A DNA stretch of 64,000 nt, taken from NCBI RefSeq assembly GCF_000314995.1, contig NZ_BAEO01000051.1, forward strand, positions 97,115-161,114, in the 5' to 3' direction. This DNA comes from Paraglaciecola arctica BSs20135. Lineage in GTDB: Bacteria; Pseudomonadota; Gammaproteobacteria; Enterobacterales; Alteromonadaceae. The notes beneath the pieces were generated by a model that saw only the letters and a list, made by a program, of their open reading frames with translations, did no database searches and was not told the origin of the DNA. Positions 43,729 to 52,019 of this stretch are shown here, piece after piece. The position numbers and the translations under genes are program-made. Numbering within the stretch: the first letter of the stretch is position 1; the number at the start of each line of letters is the position of its first letter.

Positions 43729-46335
43729 ATGACGAACCAATCAAGCAAAACCCTCAAAATCTGGGGTTTATTAGTAATATTATCTATCGTTTTACTGAGT
43801 GCTGGGTTGCTCCTCAACGATAATGAAAAACAGTACGCAACTGTTAGTTCTCCAGACTCTGGCATTAGGCTCGAATTTAAAGTTATTAGCGGCAAACCTC
43901 ACTATCGCGTATTTAACCAAAACGTAGAAATAATAAGTTATTCAGCGCTAGGGTTTGATTTTAATGATCAAGAGCCACTAAAAAACAATTTACAGGTGAC
44001 GGACACAGTCATCAGCGAGTTCAAAGAACAGTGGCAACGCCCATGGGGGCAATCTAAAACAGCGTTAAATCACTACCAACAACTCACAATCACCTTGGAT
44101 GAGAAAAGTAGCCTACAGCGCCAACTTATCATCGAATTTAGGGTATTTAACGATGGTCTTGGGTTTCGCTACCAGCTACCAGAACAACCTAACTTGCAAC
44201 AATTTGAAATAACCTCAGAAAACACTGAATTTTCTCTGGTCGGCGACCCAACCAGTTGGTGGATACCCCAAGATTTTGAAAGTTACGAATCGCAATATCG
44301 TGAAACACCATTGTCCAAAGTAGAAGCGGTTAACACTCCTATTACCATGCAAAATGAAGAAGGTACTTTTATCAGTATCCATGAAGCCGCACTGACTAAC
44401 TATGCGGGGATGACGCTGAAAAAAAGTGTTCTAAACAATACTTTGGTAAGTGATTTAGTGCCTTGGCCTGATGGTATAAAAGTAAAAGGTCAAACCCCAT
44501 TTCAAACGCCATGGCGCACTATACAGTTAGCTAAAACTGCAGGCGACCTGATTACTTCTGACCTAATTGAAAACCTCAACGAAGCTAACATGCTAGAAAA
44601 TGCCTCTTGGATTACCCCGATGAAATACATCGGCATTTGGTGGGGCATGCATATGCGTCAATACACATGGGAAGCAGGCCCTAAACATGGAGCAACAACG
44701 GCTAATACCAAAGAATATATCGATTTTGCCAGTAGCCACGGGATCAAAGGGGTGTTGGTAGAAGGATGGAATAAAGGATGGGAAACTTGGCATACGGGTC
44801 TTAATGTTCAAGATTTTACGCAAGCTTATGACGATTTTGACTTAAAAGCAGTCACCGAATACGCAAAATCAAAAGGGGTAGACTTAATCGGACACCATGA
44901 AACTGGTGGCAACATCCCCATGTATGAAGAACAGATAGAACAAGCCTTTCAGTTGTATAACCAGATGGGCGTGACGGCCATAAAAACAGGTTATGCAGGG
45001 AAAATGACACCTGAAGGTGTACATCACCACGGCCAACAAATGGTCAACCATTATCGTATGGTGCTTGAGTTAGCAGCCAAATACAAAATCATGCTCAATG
45101 TACACGAACCGATCAAACCAACGGGCATTCGCCGCACATACCCTAATATGATGACACGGGAAGCAGGTCGTGGCATGGAGTGGAATGGCTGGAGTGATGG
45201 TAACTCACCAGAGCATACATTAATGTTACCTTTTACAAGATTGTTAGCTGGTCCAATGGACTATACACCTGGCATATTCAACATTCAGTTTGACCCACAA
45301 AAGCAATACAGGGTGCACACCACCTTAGCGCGGCAACTTGCCCACTTTGTCACTCTGTATAGTCCCATGCAAATGGCCTCTGACATGATTGAAAATTATC
45401 AAAACCAAGCGGCTTTTACCTTTATCGAAAAAGTCCCAACTGATTGGGATGAAACATTGGTTATTAACGCAGAAATTGGTGATTTTCTAACAATTGTCAG
45501 GCGTAATAACAATAGTTGGTTTATAGGCAGCATGACTGATGAAGACCCGAGAGAATTATCTATCCCTCTTCACTTTTTAGGCCAAGGGCAAGAGTATATT
45601 GCCACTATATATGCAGATGCCAAAGACACCGACTTTGTTAACAATCCGACGGCGATAGAGATCACTCAAGTTTTAGTTAAAAAAGGCGATGTGATACCAG
45701 CCGTTATGACTAGTGGTGGTGGGCAAGCAATCGCCATCGAACCGATTACCGCCGCTAATCAATTGCATTTACCGCAAATTAGAGATTACCAGCAACAAGT
45801 TAAAGGACGATTTGCAGAGTTTGAGCAAGGCAGTCGTTATGGCGAAATTAATAAAGTACAACACTTAGCGGTTAATAAAGAAATAATACTGAATACCGAA
45901 TATGATGCCGGCTATTCAGGTGGAGGCATGTCAGCTTTAGTGGATGGCATACGCGGTAACCCTGACTACAAAACACTGTGGCAAGGTTACAGAATGCAAG
46001 ATTTAGATGTAACAATTGACCTCCAACAACAGCAACTTGTTAAACAAATTGATATTGGGTTTCTACAAAGTATTTTGCATTCAATACTACTACCTAGTGA
46101 AGTGCATTTTCAGATATCCACTGATGGCCATAATTATCTGACAGTAGGTCAATCAGAATACAGCACACAAAAAGGGCAGCCCGATTTTCAAATCAAAAAC
46201 TTTAGTGCATCATTTTCCGCGCAACCAGTACGTTACATTAAAGTGACAGCAAAAAATATTAATGCTCTACCTGATTGGCATATCCGCCCAGGCCAAGAAT
46301 CATTTATTTTTTCTGATGAAATTCAAGTACATTGA
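43729..46335 (+). CDS. GH97 alpha-glucosidase-type enzyme with C-terminal F5/8-like module
   Basis: About 868 residues from the ATG at 43729; an N-terminal hydrophobic segment (ILSIVLLSAGLLL) acts as signal or anchor. The GH97 core has IGIWWGMHMRQYTW, GHHETGGNIPMYE, AIKTGYAGKM, NVHEPIKPTGIRRTYPN and GRGMEW. The Glu residues of HHE, HEP and MEW fit the inverting (SusB-like) alpha-glucosidase subgroup; IKTGYAG replaces the Asp nucleophile segment of the retaining subgroup. The last about 180 residues (ALVDGIRGNPDYKTLWQGY, ending in FSDEIQVH) resemble the F5/8C-like module also attached to GH20 enzymes. In this locus it may remove terminal glucose from N-glycans. Confidence 0.88.
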   Translation: MTNQSSKTLKIWGLLVILSIVLLSAGLLLNDNEKQYATVSSPDSGIRLEFKVISGKPHYRVFNQNVEIISYSALGFDFNDQEPLKNNLQVTDTVISEFKEQWQRPWGQSKTALNHYQQLTITLDEKSSLQRQLIIEFRVFNDGLGFRYQLPEQPNLQQFEITSENTEFSLVGDPTSWWIPQDFESYESQYRETPLSKVEAVNTPITMQNEEGTFISIHEAALTNYAGMTLKKSVLNNTLVSDLVPWPDGIKVKGQTPFQTPWRTIQLAKTAGDLITSDLIENLNEANMLENASWITPMKYIGIWWGMHMRQYTWEAGPKHGATTANTKEYIDFASSHGIKGVLVEGWNKGWETWHTGLNVQDFTQAYDDFDLKAVTEYAKSKGVDLIGHHETGGNIPMYEEQIEQAFQLYNQMGVTAIKTGYAGKMTPEGVHHHGQQMVNHYRMVLELAAKYKIMLNVHEPIKPTGIRRTYPNMMTREAGRGMEWNGWSDGNSPEHTLMLPFTRLLAGPMDYTPGIFNIQFDPQKQYRVHTTLARQLAHFVTLYSPMQMASDMIENYQNQAAFTFIEKVPTDWDETLVINAEIGDFLTIVRRNNNSWFIGSMTDEDPRELSIPLHFLGQGQEYIATIYADAKDTDFVNNPTAIEITQVLVKKGDVIPAVMTSGGGQAIAIEPITAANQLHLPQIRDYQQQVKGRFAEFEQGSRYGEINKVQHLAVNKEIILNTEYDAGYSGGGMSALVDGIRGNPDYKTLWQGYRMQDLDVTIDLQQQQLVKQIDIGFLQSILHSILLPSEVHFQISTDGHNYLTVGQSEYSTQKGQPDFQIKNFSASFSAQPVRYIKVTAKNINALPDWHIRPGQESFIFSDEIQVH

Positions 46336-46384
46336 CGGCCAATGGAAAACATTCCCAAATGAATATCTCATCATTTTGCAAAAG

Positions 46385-46410
46385 CAATTAACAAGACACC
46401 CAGCGTAAAT
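46385..46410 (+). repeat. Dispersed repeat, copy 6 (diverged)
   Basis: CAATTAACAAGACACCCAGC followed by GTAAAT shares CAATTAACAAGACA with the copy at 3284-3330 but differs in the rest (CACCCAGCGT). It lies directly beside the truncated end of the PL7 gene remnant, so it may mark the deletion junction. Confidence 0.5.
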
Positions 46411-46420
46411 AACTAAAAAG

Positions 46421-46762
46421 TTAAGATGGGTGGCTTTGTAAATATGCTGAGGTAATGGCTTTGTTGGGAGCTACAAATACCATACCGCCGTTTTCATCTA
46501 GATAGAAAAAGTCGGGATGCGCATAGTTTTGAATGTCCTCTACGCTAATCTCGTCAATTTTACCGTCATTATCTAAATCTTCTGGGAGGGTGATCTTCCA
46601 GTGAGATAAATCAAATTTAGATGCAGGCATCATCGCTTTATTGGTTGATGAATTGGTTGTCGTAGTGCTGCTGCCAACTCCCGAGCATGCCACTAAAAGC
46701 GTTACTGATAAGGGGATTATGGCACTGGATAACACAATCTTCTTGATTCGGGCTTTGTTCAT
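46421..46762 (-). pseudogene. Truncated PL7 alginate lyase remnant
   Basis: From ATG 46762 the frame gives about 113 codons with lipobox LLVAC (residues about 22-26). It has the conserved start of a PL7 (alginate_lyase2) domain: FDLSHWKITLPEDLDNDGKI, IQNYAHPDFFYLDENG, MVFVAPNK. PL7 domains need about 220 residues, and the motifs RSELR, QIH and YFKAGxYxQ that should follow are missing; the frame stops after LQSHPS. It is the 5' fragment of a degraded gene, truncated next to the repeat at 46385. An upstream extension of the frame to 46963 is probably not translated. Confidence 0.8.
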
Positions 46763-46926
46763 TATTTTGTTATCTCTACGTATATAGAATGAAAACGTTA
46801 AGTAGAGATGATTGTAGTAAAATTCCAGTCCAAATAATAATTGGTAATCTCTTATATTGCCTGTAGAGCAGCGACAATATGAACCTGCGGTGATTTTGTA
46901 AATAGTGTTATGGCGTCTGTTGTACA

Positions 46927-47745
46927 TCAAAGATTTTTTAAGAACTGTTGACTTGTTTGCCACCCCAGGTCTTGTAATTGTCTGGCTTGTTCCTGTGATA
47001 AACCTGCGGTATAGCTTATCCCAGCCGGTGGTTTACCTTGCAGCGTGGCGTAAAAAACACAAGCTGCCAGATAGGAGCCAGCTAAGCTCGGATGTTTCTC
47101 TATGGCTGAATAAACGACCTGACCTTGTTCATCAAGCCCTTGTACATCTTTGTTATACAGTTCAATAGCCGGAAACTTTTCTTGGCTAGCAGCAAAGGCC
47201 AGGCCAACCGGTACCACTAACATATTCAGTTTATTGGCCTGTGTCACATAGGCATCACGTAGTTGCTGCACCATGGCTTGATTGCCGTTGTAGGCCCAGG
47301 TCATAAAAAATACAGGGGTGGCATCGTGTTCGCGAATTATCTTTGCAAGCTCGCCGCTACTTTGTTGAAACTCTTTAATACTTTTGCTGTTTTTTATGGG
47401 GCCATTACTATATTCCTGCAATATCACCACATCCCAAGACTGAGTGTTGGGTAATGTGAGTAATTCGCTAATTCCGGCAAGGTGTTCAGCAAGGCGCCCC
47501 CCTGAAATGGTTTTCTGGCGAGTGCCAAATTCACCGTTGCGCCACAAGCCAGATGTTCTGAGAAGATTACTGTACATTGTGGCGATGCCATTGTTGTAAT
47601 AACTATAACTATTTCCAATAAAAAGTACCTTAGCCGGGGCATCAACAGATGTCACTGTTGGTGATAATTTGTTTGGCTCTGCTATGCTGTTGCAAGTAAA
47701 TATCAGAGCAGCCAAAACGCCCCATAAAATCCTTAATCTGAACAT
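46927..47745 (-). CDS. SGNH/GDSL-like hydrolase, secreted
   Basis: A 272-residue protein with a signal peptide (LAALIFTCNSIAE region). The block I serine motif is KVLFIGNSYSYYN (Ser46), and WDVVILQEYSNGP, FFMTWAYNGNQ and KHPSLAGSYLAACVFYA follow. In SGNH hydrolases the final Asp-x-x-His usually precedes PSxxGxYL; here the residues are IEKHPS, so the Asp position is not obvious and activity is uncertain. It may be an O-acetylesterase on a polysaccharide. It is the last gene of the minus-strand operon, 14 bases after the sialate esterase gene. Confidence 0.72.
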   Translation of the reverse strand: MFRLRILWGVLAALIFTCNSIAEPNKLSPTVTSVDAPAKVLFIGNSYSYYNNGIATMYSNLLRTSGLWRNGEFGTRQKTISGGRLAEHLAGISELLTLPNTQSWDVVILQEYSNGPIKNSKSIKEFQQSSGELAKIIREHDATPVFFMTWAYNGNQAMVQQLRDAYVTQANKLNMLVVPVGLAFAASQEKFPAIELYNKDVQGLDEQGQVVYSAIEKHPSLAGSYLAACVFYATLQGKPPAGISYTAGLSQEQARQLQDLGWQTSQQFLKNL

Positions 47746-47759
47746 TGTGTTTCCTCTTT

Positions 47760-49757
47760 TTATTTACTCACGTTTTTACAGCTTGGTGTAACCCTTAGTT
47801 TTGCTGGGTAAGCAGGTAATTTATGACTATTGGATAAATTAGCTCGTGTTGGATTGCTTTGCCATGCATAGCTGATATAAGCAACATTGTTGGAATTTTT
47901 CACCTGCAGTGACACATAACTTGGGTGCAATTCTCCTTCTACCCAGTGATATTTAAGGTTATCTTCACTGATGGCAAAACCTTGTACTTTATTGTCTGGG
48001 CCGCTGGTCGCTAATGGGGAAAATTCACTGTGCACTTTTATCTTGTTATCACTCACTCGCTCTGCGCAGTTTAATACAGGTCCTCGATAGGCCATATCGG
48101 CTTGGTTGTATACTGTTTGCAATGCAGCATTGGATAAACGTTTGCCTACTGTGGCTTTGTCTTTGGGATGAATGTCGTTCCATTCCCCTAAGTCAATCGC
48201 TGACACCATAGCGGTATTGGGCAGTGAGAGACCACTGGTTTGAGCTGCTCGAATATCAGCCCAACCAACTATGCTTGGGTCATGTTGCGCATCTAAATAA
48301 TTAGGCAACTGTACATACAAAAAAGGTAATTTGGGCTGAGCAAAAAGGGTTCGCCACTTGGTGATCATGGCCGGAAATAAACGTTGGTAAATGGCTGGGT
48401 CATCGGCATTACTTTCCCCCTGATACCAAATAATTCCTTTGATTTGGGTGTTAGCCAGTGGCGCTAACATGGCGTTGTATAATCCAGCGGGTTGTTCATT
48501 GGTTTTAAAGCTGGGCGCTGGCAAAGGGCTAGACATGCGGTAACCCACCTGATATCGCCACAATCCACTGAGTGCAATATGCGAATCATCAAAACGCAGT
48601 TGATAGGGTTTAGCAGACACAAAGCCGGCGTGACTGACATGATGGGACACAACACGTACGCTGATTTGATTGAGCCCAGCTTTAAGTACACCAGCCCTTA
48701 GTGCATACACACGTTGTGGATATTGATAGGGTGTACTGCCAACTAGTTGTCCATTAATGTATACATCATCTTGATCAACAATACGGCCAAGTTCGAGACT
48801 CGCAGATTGGGCTGCTTGCTCAGCAGATACCATAAATGAGCGCCTAAACCACATGCTGCCACTAAAGGCCTCTTGCCCTTGATTGGTCCAATAACCGGGT
48901 ACTGAGAGTTGTGGCCATTGGTCGTCGTTTAGTTGTTCGGTAAACCAGCCATCGCGTAAGCCAAGATCACTAGCTGCCAACGCTTGCTGCCATTGTTGAT
49001 GTTGGTCTTTATCCCCAGATACTAATTGCTCGATATTACTTGCTAATTTATTACGTGCTATTAGTTTAAGTTCTGCAGGGTAGTTAGCTAACGCCTGCTC
49101 ACTTACCCAAGCTTGTATACGTGCACCGGCATAAGCGTTGTTAATGATACCTATAGGTACGCCAGTTTGCTCTTGAAGGTGTTTCGCAAAAAAGTAGCCC
49201 ACCGCAGAAAACTCTTTTAATGCTTCGCCTTTGGCTGTGAGCCATTGGCCTTTGGCGACTGTAGTTAAAGGCCCTTGGTAGGCGGCATTGCGAGCCACTC
49301 TGAACTGGCGGATTTGTGGAAAGTTAGCAGATGCGATTTCTGACTGGTAGTCACTGCCAGGCGTACCGAGTGTGTACTCCATATTAGATTGCCCAGAGGC
49401 GAGCCACAGATCACCAAACAATATATTGTTTAACACAATTATTTGGCTTTGGGTTTGCAAGCTTAAAGTATGCGGGCCGCCAGCGGCGGTTACCGGTAAT
49501 GTAAACTGCCACGCGCCTTGTTGTACCTCTATGGTCTGCAGCTGAACACCATCCACTGAGATCTTGATACGCTCATGACTGTCAGTATAACCTTGCACTA
49601 TATTGACAGTATCCCGCGGCAACAGCATATTATCGGCGAACTGCGGGGCTAGGGTGATCTTCGCATCAGCGGAAAATACCGCCAATACTATGCTCAGATA
49701 TACAGCCAGTATTACGCTGGCTGCAAGCGTGCTTTTGCTATTTAACAATGACTTCAT
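47760..49757 (-). CDS. Sialate O-acetylesterase-type (SASA) protein, secreted
   Basis: A 665-residue protein with an N-terminal signal segment. Serine block DLWLASGQSNMEYTLG contains Ser124. An internal GH2-like jelly-roll (residues about 270-400: SGSMWFRRSFMVSAEQA, then DDVYINGQLVGSTPY) interrupts the esterase domain as usual. The second half has KGIIWYQGESNADDP and the catalytic Asp/His region EWNDIHPKDKATVGKRL. It removes O-acetyl groups from sugars; sialic acid is not implied, and other acetylated glycans are as likely. It overlaps the FAD oxidoreductase gene by 20 bases. Confidence 0.85.
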   Translation of the reverse strand: MKSLLNSKSTLAASVILAVYLSIVLAVFSADAKITLAPQFADNMLLPRDTVNIVQGYTDSHERIKISVDGVQLQTIEVQQGAWQFTLPVTAAGGPHTLSLQTQSQIIVLNNILFGDLWLASGQSNMEYTLGTPGSDYQSEIASANFPQIRQFRVARNAAYQGPLTTVAKGQWLTAKGEALKEFSAVGYFFAKHLQEQTGVPIGIINNAYAGARIQAWVSEQALANYPAELKLIARNKLASNIEQLVSGDKDQHQQWQQALAASDLGLRDGWFTEQLNDDQWPQLSVPGYWTNQGQEAFSGSMWFRRSFMVSAEQAAQSASLELGRIVDQDDVYINGQLVGSTPYQYPQRVYALRAGVLKAGLNQISVRVVSHHVSHAGFVSAKPYQLRFDDSHIALSGLWRYQVGYRMSSPLPAPSFKTNEQPAGLYNAMLAPLANTQIKGIIWYQGESNADDPAIYQRLFPAMITKWRTLFAQPKLPFLYVQLPNYLDAQHDPSIVGWADIRAAQTSGLSLPNTAMVSAIDLGEWNDIHPKDKATVGKRLSNAALQTVYNQADMAYRGPVLNCAERVSDNKIKVHSEFSPLATSGPDNKVQGFAISEDNLKYHWVEGELHPSYVSLQVKNSNNVAYISYAWQSNPTRANLSNSHKLPAYPAKLRVTPSCKNVSK

Positions 49758-52017
49758 AAAGGGCTATTGGACAATCTTTATGCGTTTTTAATAGTTTAAT
49801 TCGCAGCTTGTCACTGCTAATAGGCGATGTTAAAACACAGTCAACTACCGCCTGATAATTATCGGTTTTTTCATACAAGACGACTCCTTGAGCATCTAGA
49901 ATTTGAAAATGTTCAACACAAAAGGGCACGCGATCTTCTGGATGTCCATAGAGAGTTGATTCTAGGGCATGATCAAAATCAGCATCAAAGTGCAAAATAA
50001 TTTCACTTATGTTTTGCTGCTGTTGCCACTCAAGTGTTAATTCAGCTTCAGTTTGGTCTAATGCGGCACACCAGACATTGCTGCGTTGATAAGGTCGTGT
50101 ATAACCATTTGTCAGGTTAGTTGTAGCAAAACAATTAAGTGGCGGATTGATTGTTAGGGCAAGGTTATGCCCACCTGGACGTCTTTCAGGTGTCCAAAAT
50201 TCAAATTCATCTACGCCTTTATCCCCTTCAACAATTTGTTTACCGTTATTAGACACAGCCTTGTTGACGCCATTAAATACCGCTACCAGACTAGAAATAC
50301 GACTGTTTGTGCAGGCAATTTCAATGTCAGGATTGGCTAAAAAGCACAACATGGCGTATTGATCTTCTGCTAATGTCTCAGCAAAGTTTATGTCTAGAAG
50401 ATGTTCTCCGGCGGTCAAAATAAAGCTCTGCTGAGCAAGAATCACCTCAGGTGTATAGTTAGTCACTTTTTCACTGTGGCGCAATTGCGCATAAAGTGTG
50501 GTGTCTTTTAGTACCCGTACTTTGACCGAAAATTGATAGGCAGTGTCTTTTTGTAACGGTAATAATTGACCTGCAGAGATCTTCAGAGGTCGCCAAGGGC
50601 CATCATCTTGCAAAGCATTGAGTTGCAGTTCACTAGAGGCACTGATAGTTGCTTTATTTGCCAGATTGTATTGCGGCTGCATCGGCACATTGGGGATAAA
50701 GTGGCCTTTCTCATTGAGATTGTGTTGCAACTTTTTAATATGTGGAGCTTGCAGTAATTGCGCTGGTTTACAAGTCTGACTCAAACAATAAGCCACGGCT
50801 TCACCTACGGCTTGTCCACCATGGCCACAGGTTGCCATCACCCTAGTTGAGCCAAATGCGATATGGGAAACACTAATAATGCGCCCTGCAAAAAATAGGT
50901 TATCAATGTCTTTACTGATAAAAGATCCCAGAGGGATTTGATAAACCCCTTTGGTATGATATTGGGTGCAGGGTGGTTTATCGCTGTAGATGCCATCACC
51001 AGGATGATGGTCAATCGCCCAGCCACCGAAGGAAATCGCATTATCAAAGGGTTGTTGTGTTACTACATCTTGTTGTGTCATAAACGAGTGGCCAATAAAA
51101 CGACGGCTTTCACGTTTACCAGGAATAGTACCGACCCATTCTAATGTTAGGTTTTCTACATTTTCAAATTTACCGCTGTTTTTAATGTAATCCCATACCC
51201 CATAGACTACCTTCCACAATTGCCATTTAATGTCTTCTGATTCACCTATGGTATCGCTGTTACCACCGTATTCGAGCCACCACAAGCGTGGCCCAACATC
51301 TTGGCTGCGAATGCGCTTCATTCTATCTTCTGTCATGCCATCTATTGATGCAAATGACGGTGCTACATATTTCACGGGTTTGCCGGCGTCTTTACTGTAA
51401 AAGTAAATAGAGTGACCTAGTAACTCTTTGCCTGGCTGTTCTGGTGCCATTTTCTCAGAAAACTCGCTTGCGGCTTCTGCGCCCATGCGAAACTCTGCAC
51501 CAGCCTGAAAAGCGACAATACCATCCCCGGAGACATCACAAAAATACTCTCCGCGCAGATCATAAAACTTACCATTTTGAGAGCAAAACGCCTCTACTGA
51601 GGAAATATTGTTATCAGCATTTTTGTGTGTTGCAAACACCGAGGTATTTAACAGCAAGGTAATGTTTTTTTCTTCCACCACTTTTTCCAACATTATGGTA
51701 TCGAAAATAAGTGCGTTGCCTTCTTTATTACGAAACAGGTTTTCCAATAACAATTCGCCAATAATGCCACCCTCACGTGACCAGCGATTGTTATTACCCA
51801 TGTGAGACGTCGCCCCTAAGACCCAGAGTCTTACTTCGCTTGACGCATTTCCACCTAATACCGGACGGTCCTGCACTAAACTTACTTTTACACCAGCCCG
51901 TGCTGCTGATATAGCACAACAAACTCCTGCGATACCGCCCCCGACAACAACAAGATCGGACTTTACCGTTTCTACGGTTGAGGATCTGCCATGAGGTTCG
52001 GTTAGTTCGTGATACAT
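49738..52017 (-). CDS. FAD-dependent oxidoreductase with beta-rich C-terminal module
   Basis: A 759-residue protein. Residues about 20-460 form the FAD_oxidored domain: GGGIAGVCCAISAARAG (dinucleotide motif), VLGGNASSEVRLWVLGATSH, the GDGIVAFQAG segment and the late motif RVMATCGHGGQAVGEAVAYC. Residues about 470-759 appear to contain one or two beta-sandwich modules of the discoidin type (ISEIILHFDADFDHALES). No signal peptide is seen. Such proteins occur in polysaccharide loci of Bacteroidetes and Planctomycetes, where they are thought to oxidise sugars. Gene order suggests cytoplasmic oxidation of the symporter's cargo. Confidence 0.83.
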   Translation of the reverse strand: MYHELTEPHGRSSTVETVKSDLVVVGGGIAGVCCAISAARAGVKVSLVQDRPVLGGNASSEVRLWVLGATSHMGNNNRWSREGGIIGELLLENLFRNKEGNALIFDTIMLEKVVEEKNITLLLNTSVFATHKNADNNISSVEAFCSQNGKFYDLRGEYFCDVSGDGIVAFQAGAEFRMGAEAASEFSEKMAPEQPGKELLGHSIYFYSKDAGKPVKYVAPSFASIDGMTEDRMKRIRSQDVGPRLWWLEYGGNSDTIGESEDIKWQLWKVVYGVWDYIKNSGKFENVENLTLEWVGTIPGKRESRRFIGHSFMTQQDVVTQQPFDNAISFGGWAIDHHPGDGIYSDKPPCTQYHTKGVYQIPLGSFISKDIDNLFFAGRIISVSHIAFGSTRVMATCGHGGQAVGEAVAYCLSQTCKPAQLLQAPHIKKLQHNLNEKGHFIPNVPMQPQYNLANKATISASSELQLNALQDDGPWRPLKISAGQLLPLQKDTAYQFSVKVRVLKDTTLYAQLRHSEKVTNYTPEVILAQQSFILTAGEHLLDINFAETLAEDQYAMLCFLANPDIEIACTNSRISSLVAVFNGVNKAVSNNGKQIVEGDKGVDEFEFWTPERRPGGHNLALTINPPLNCFATTNLTNGYTRPYQRSNVWCAALDQTEAELTLEWQQQQNISEIILHFDADFDHALESTLYGHPEDRVPFCVEHFQILDAQGVVLYEKTDNYQAVVDCVLTSPISSDKLRIKLLKTHKDCPIALYEVIVK

Positions 52018-52019
52018 GA

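Noticed and set aside
47760..49757. A sialic-acid catabolic locus
   Set aside because: Apart from the SASA-type esterase there is no sialidase, NanA, NanK or NanE-type set; the family acts on many acetylated sugars.
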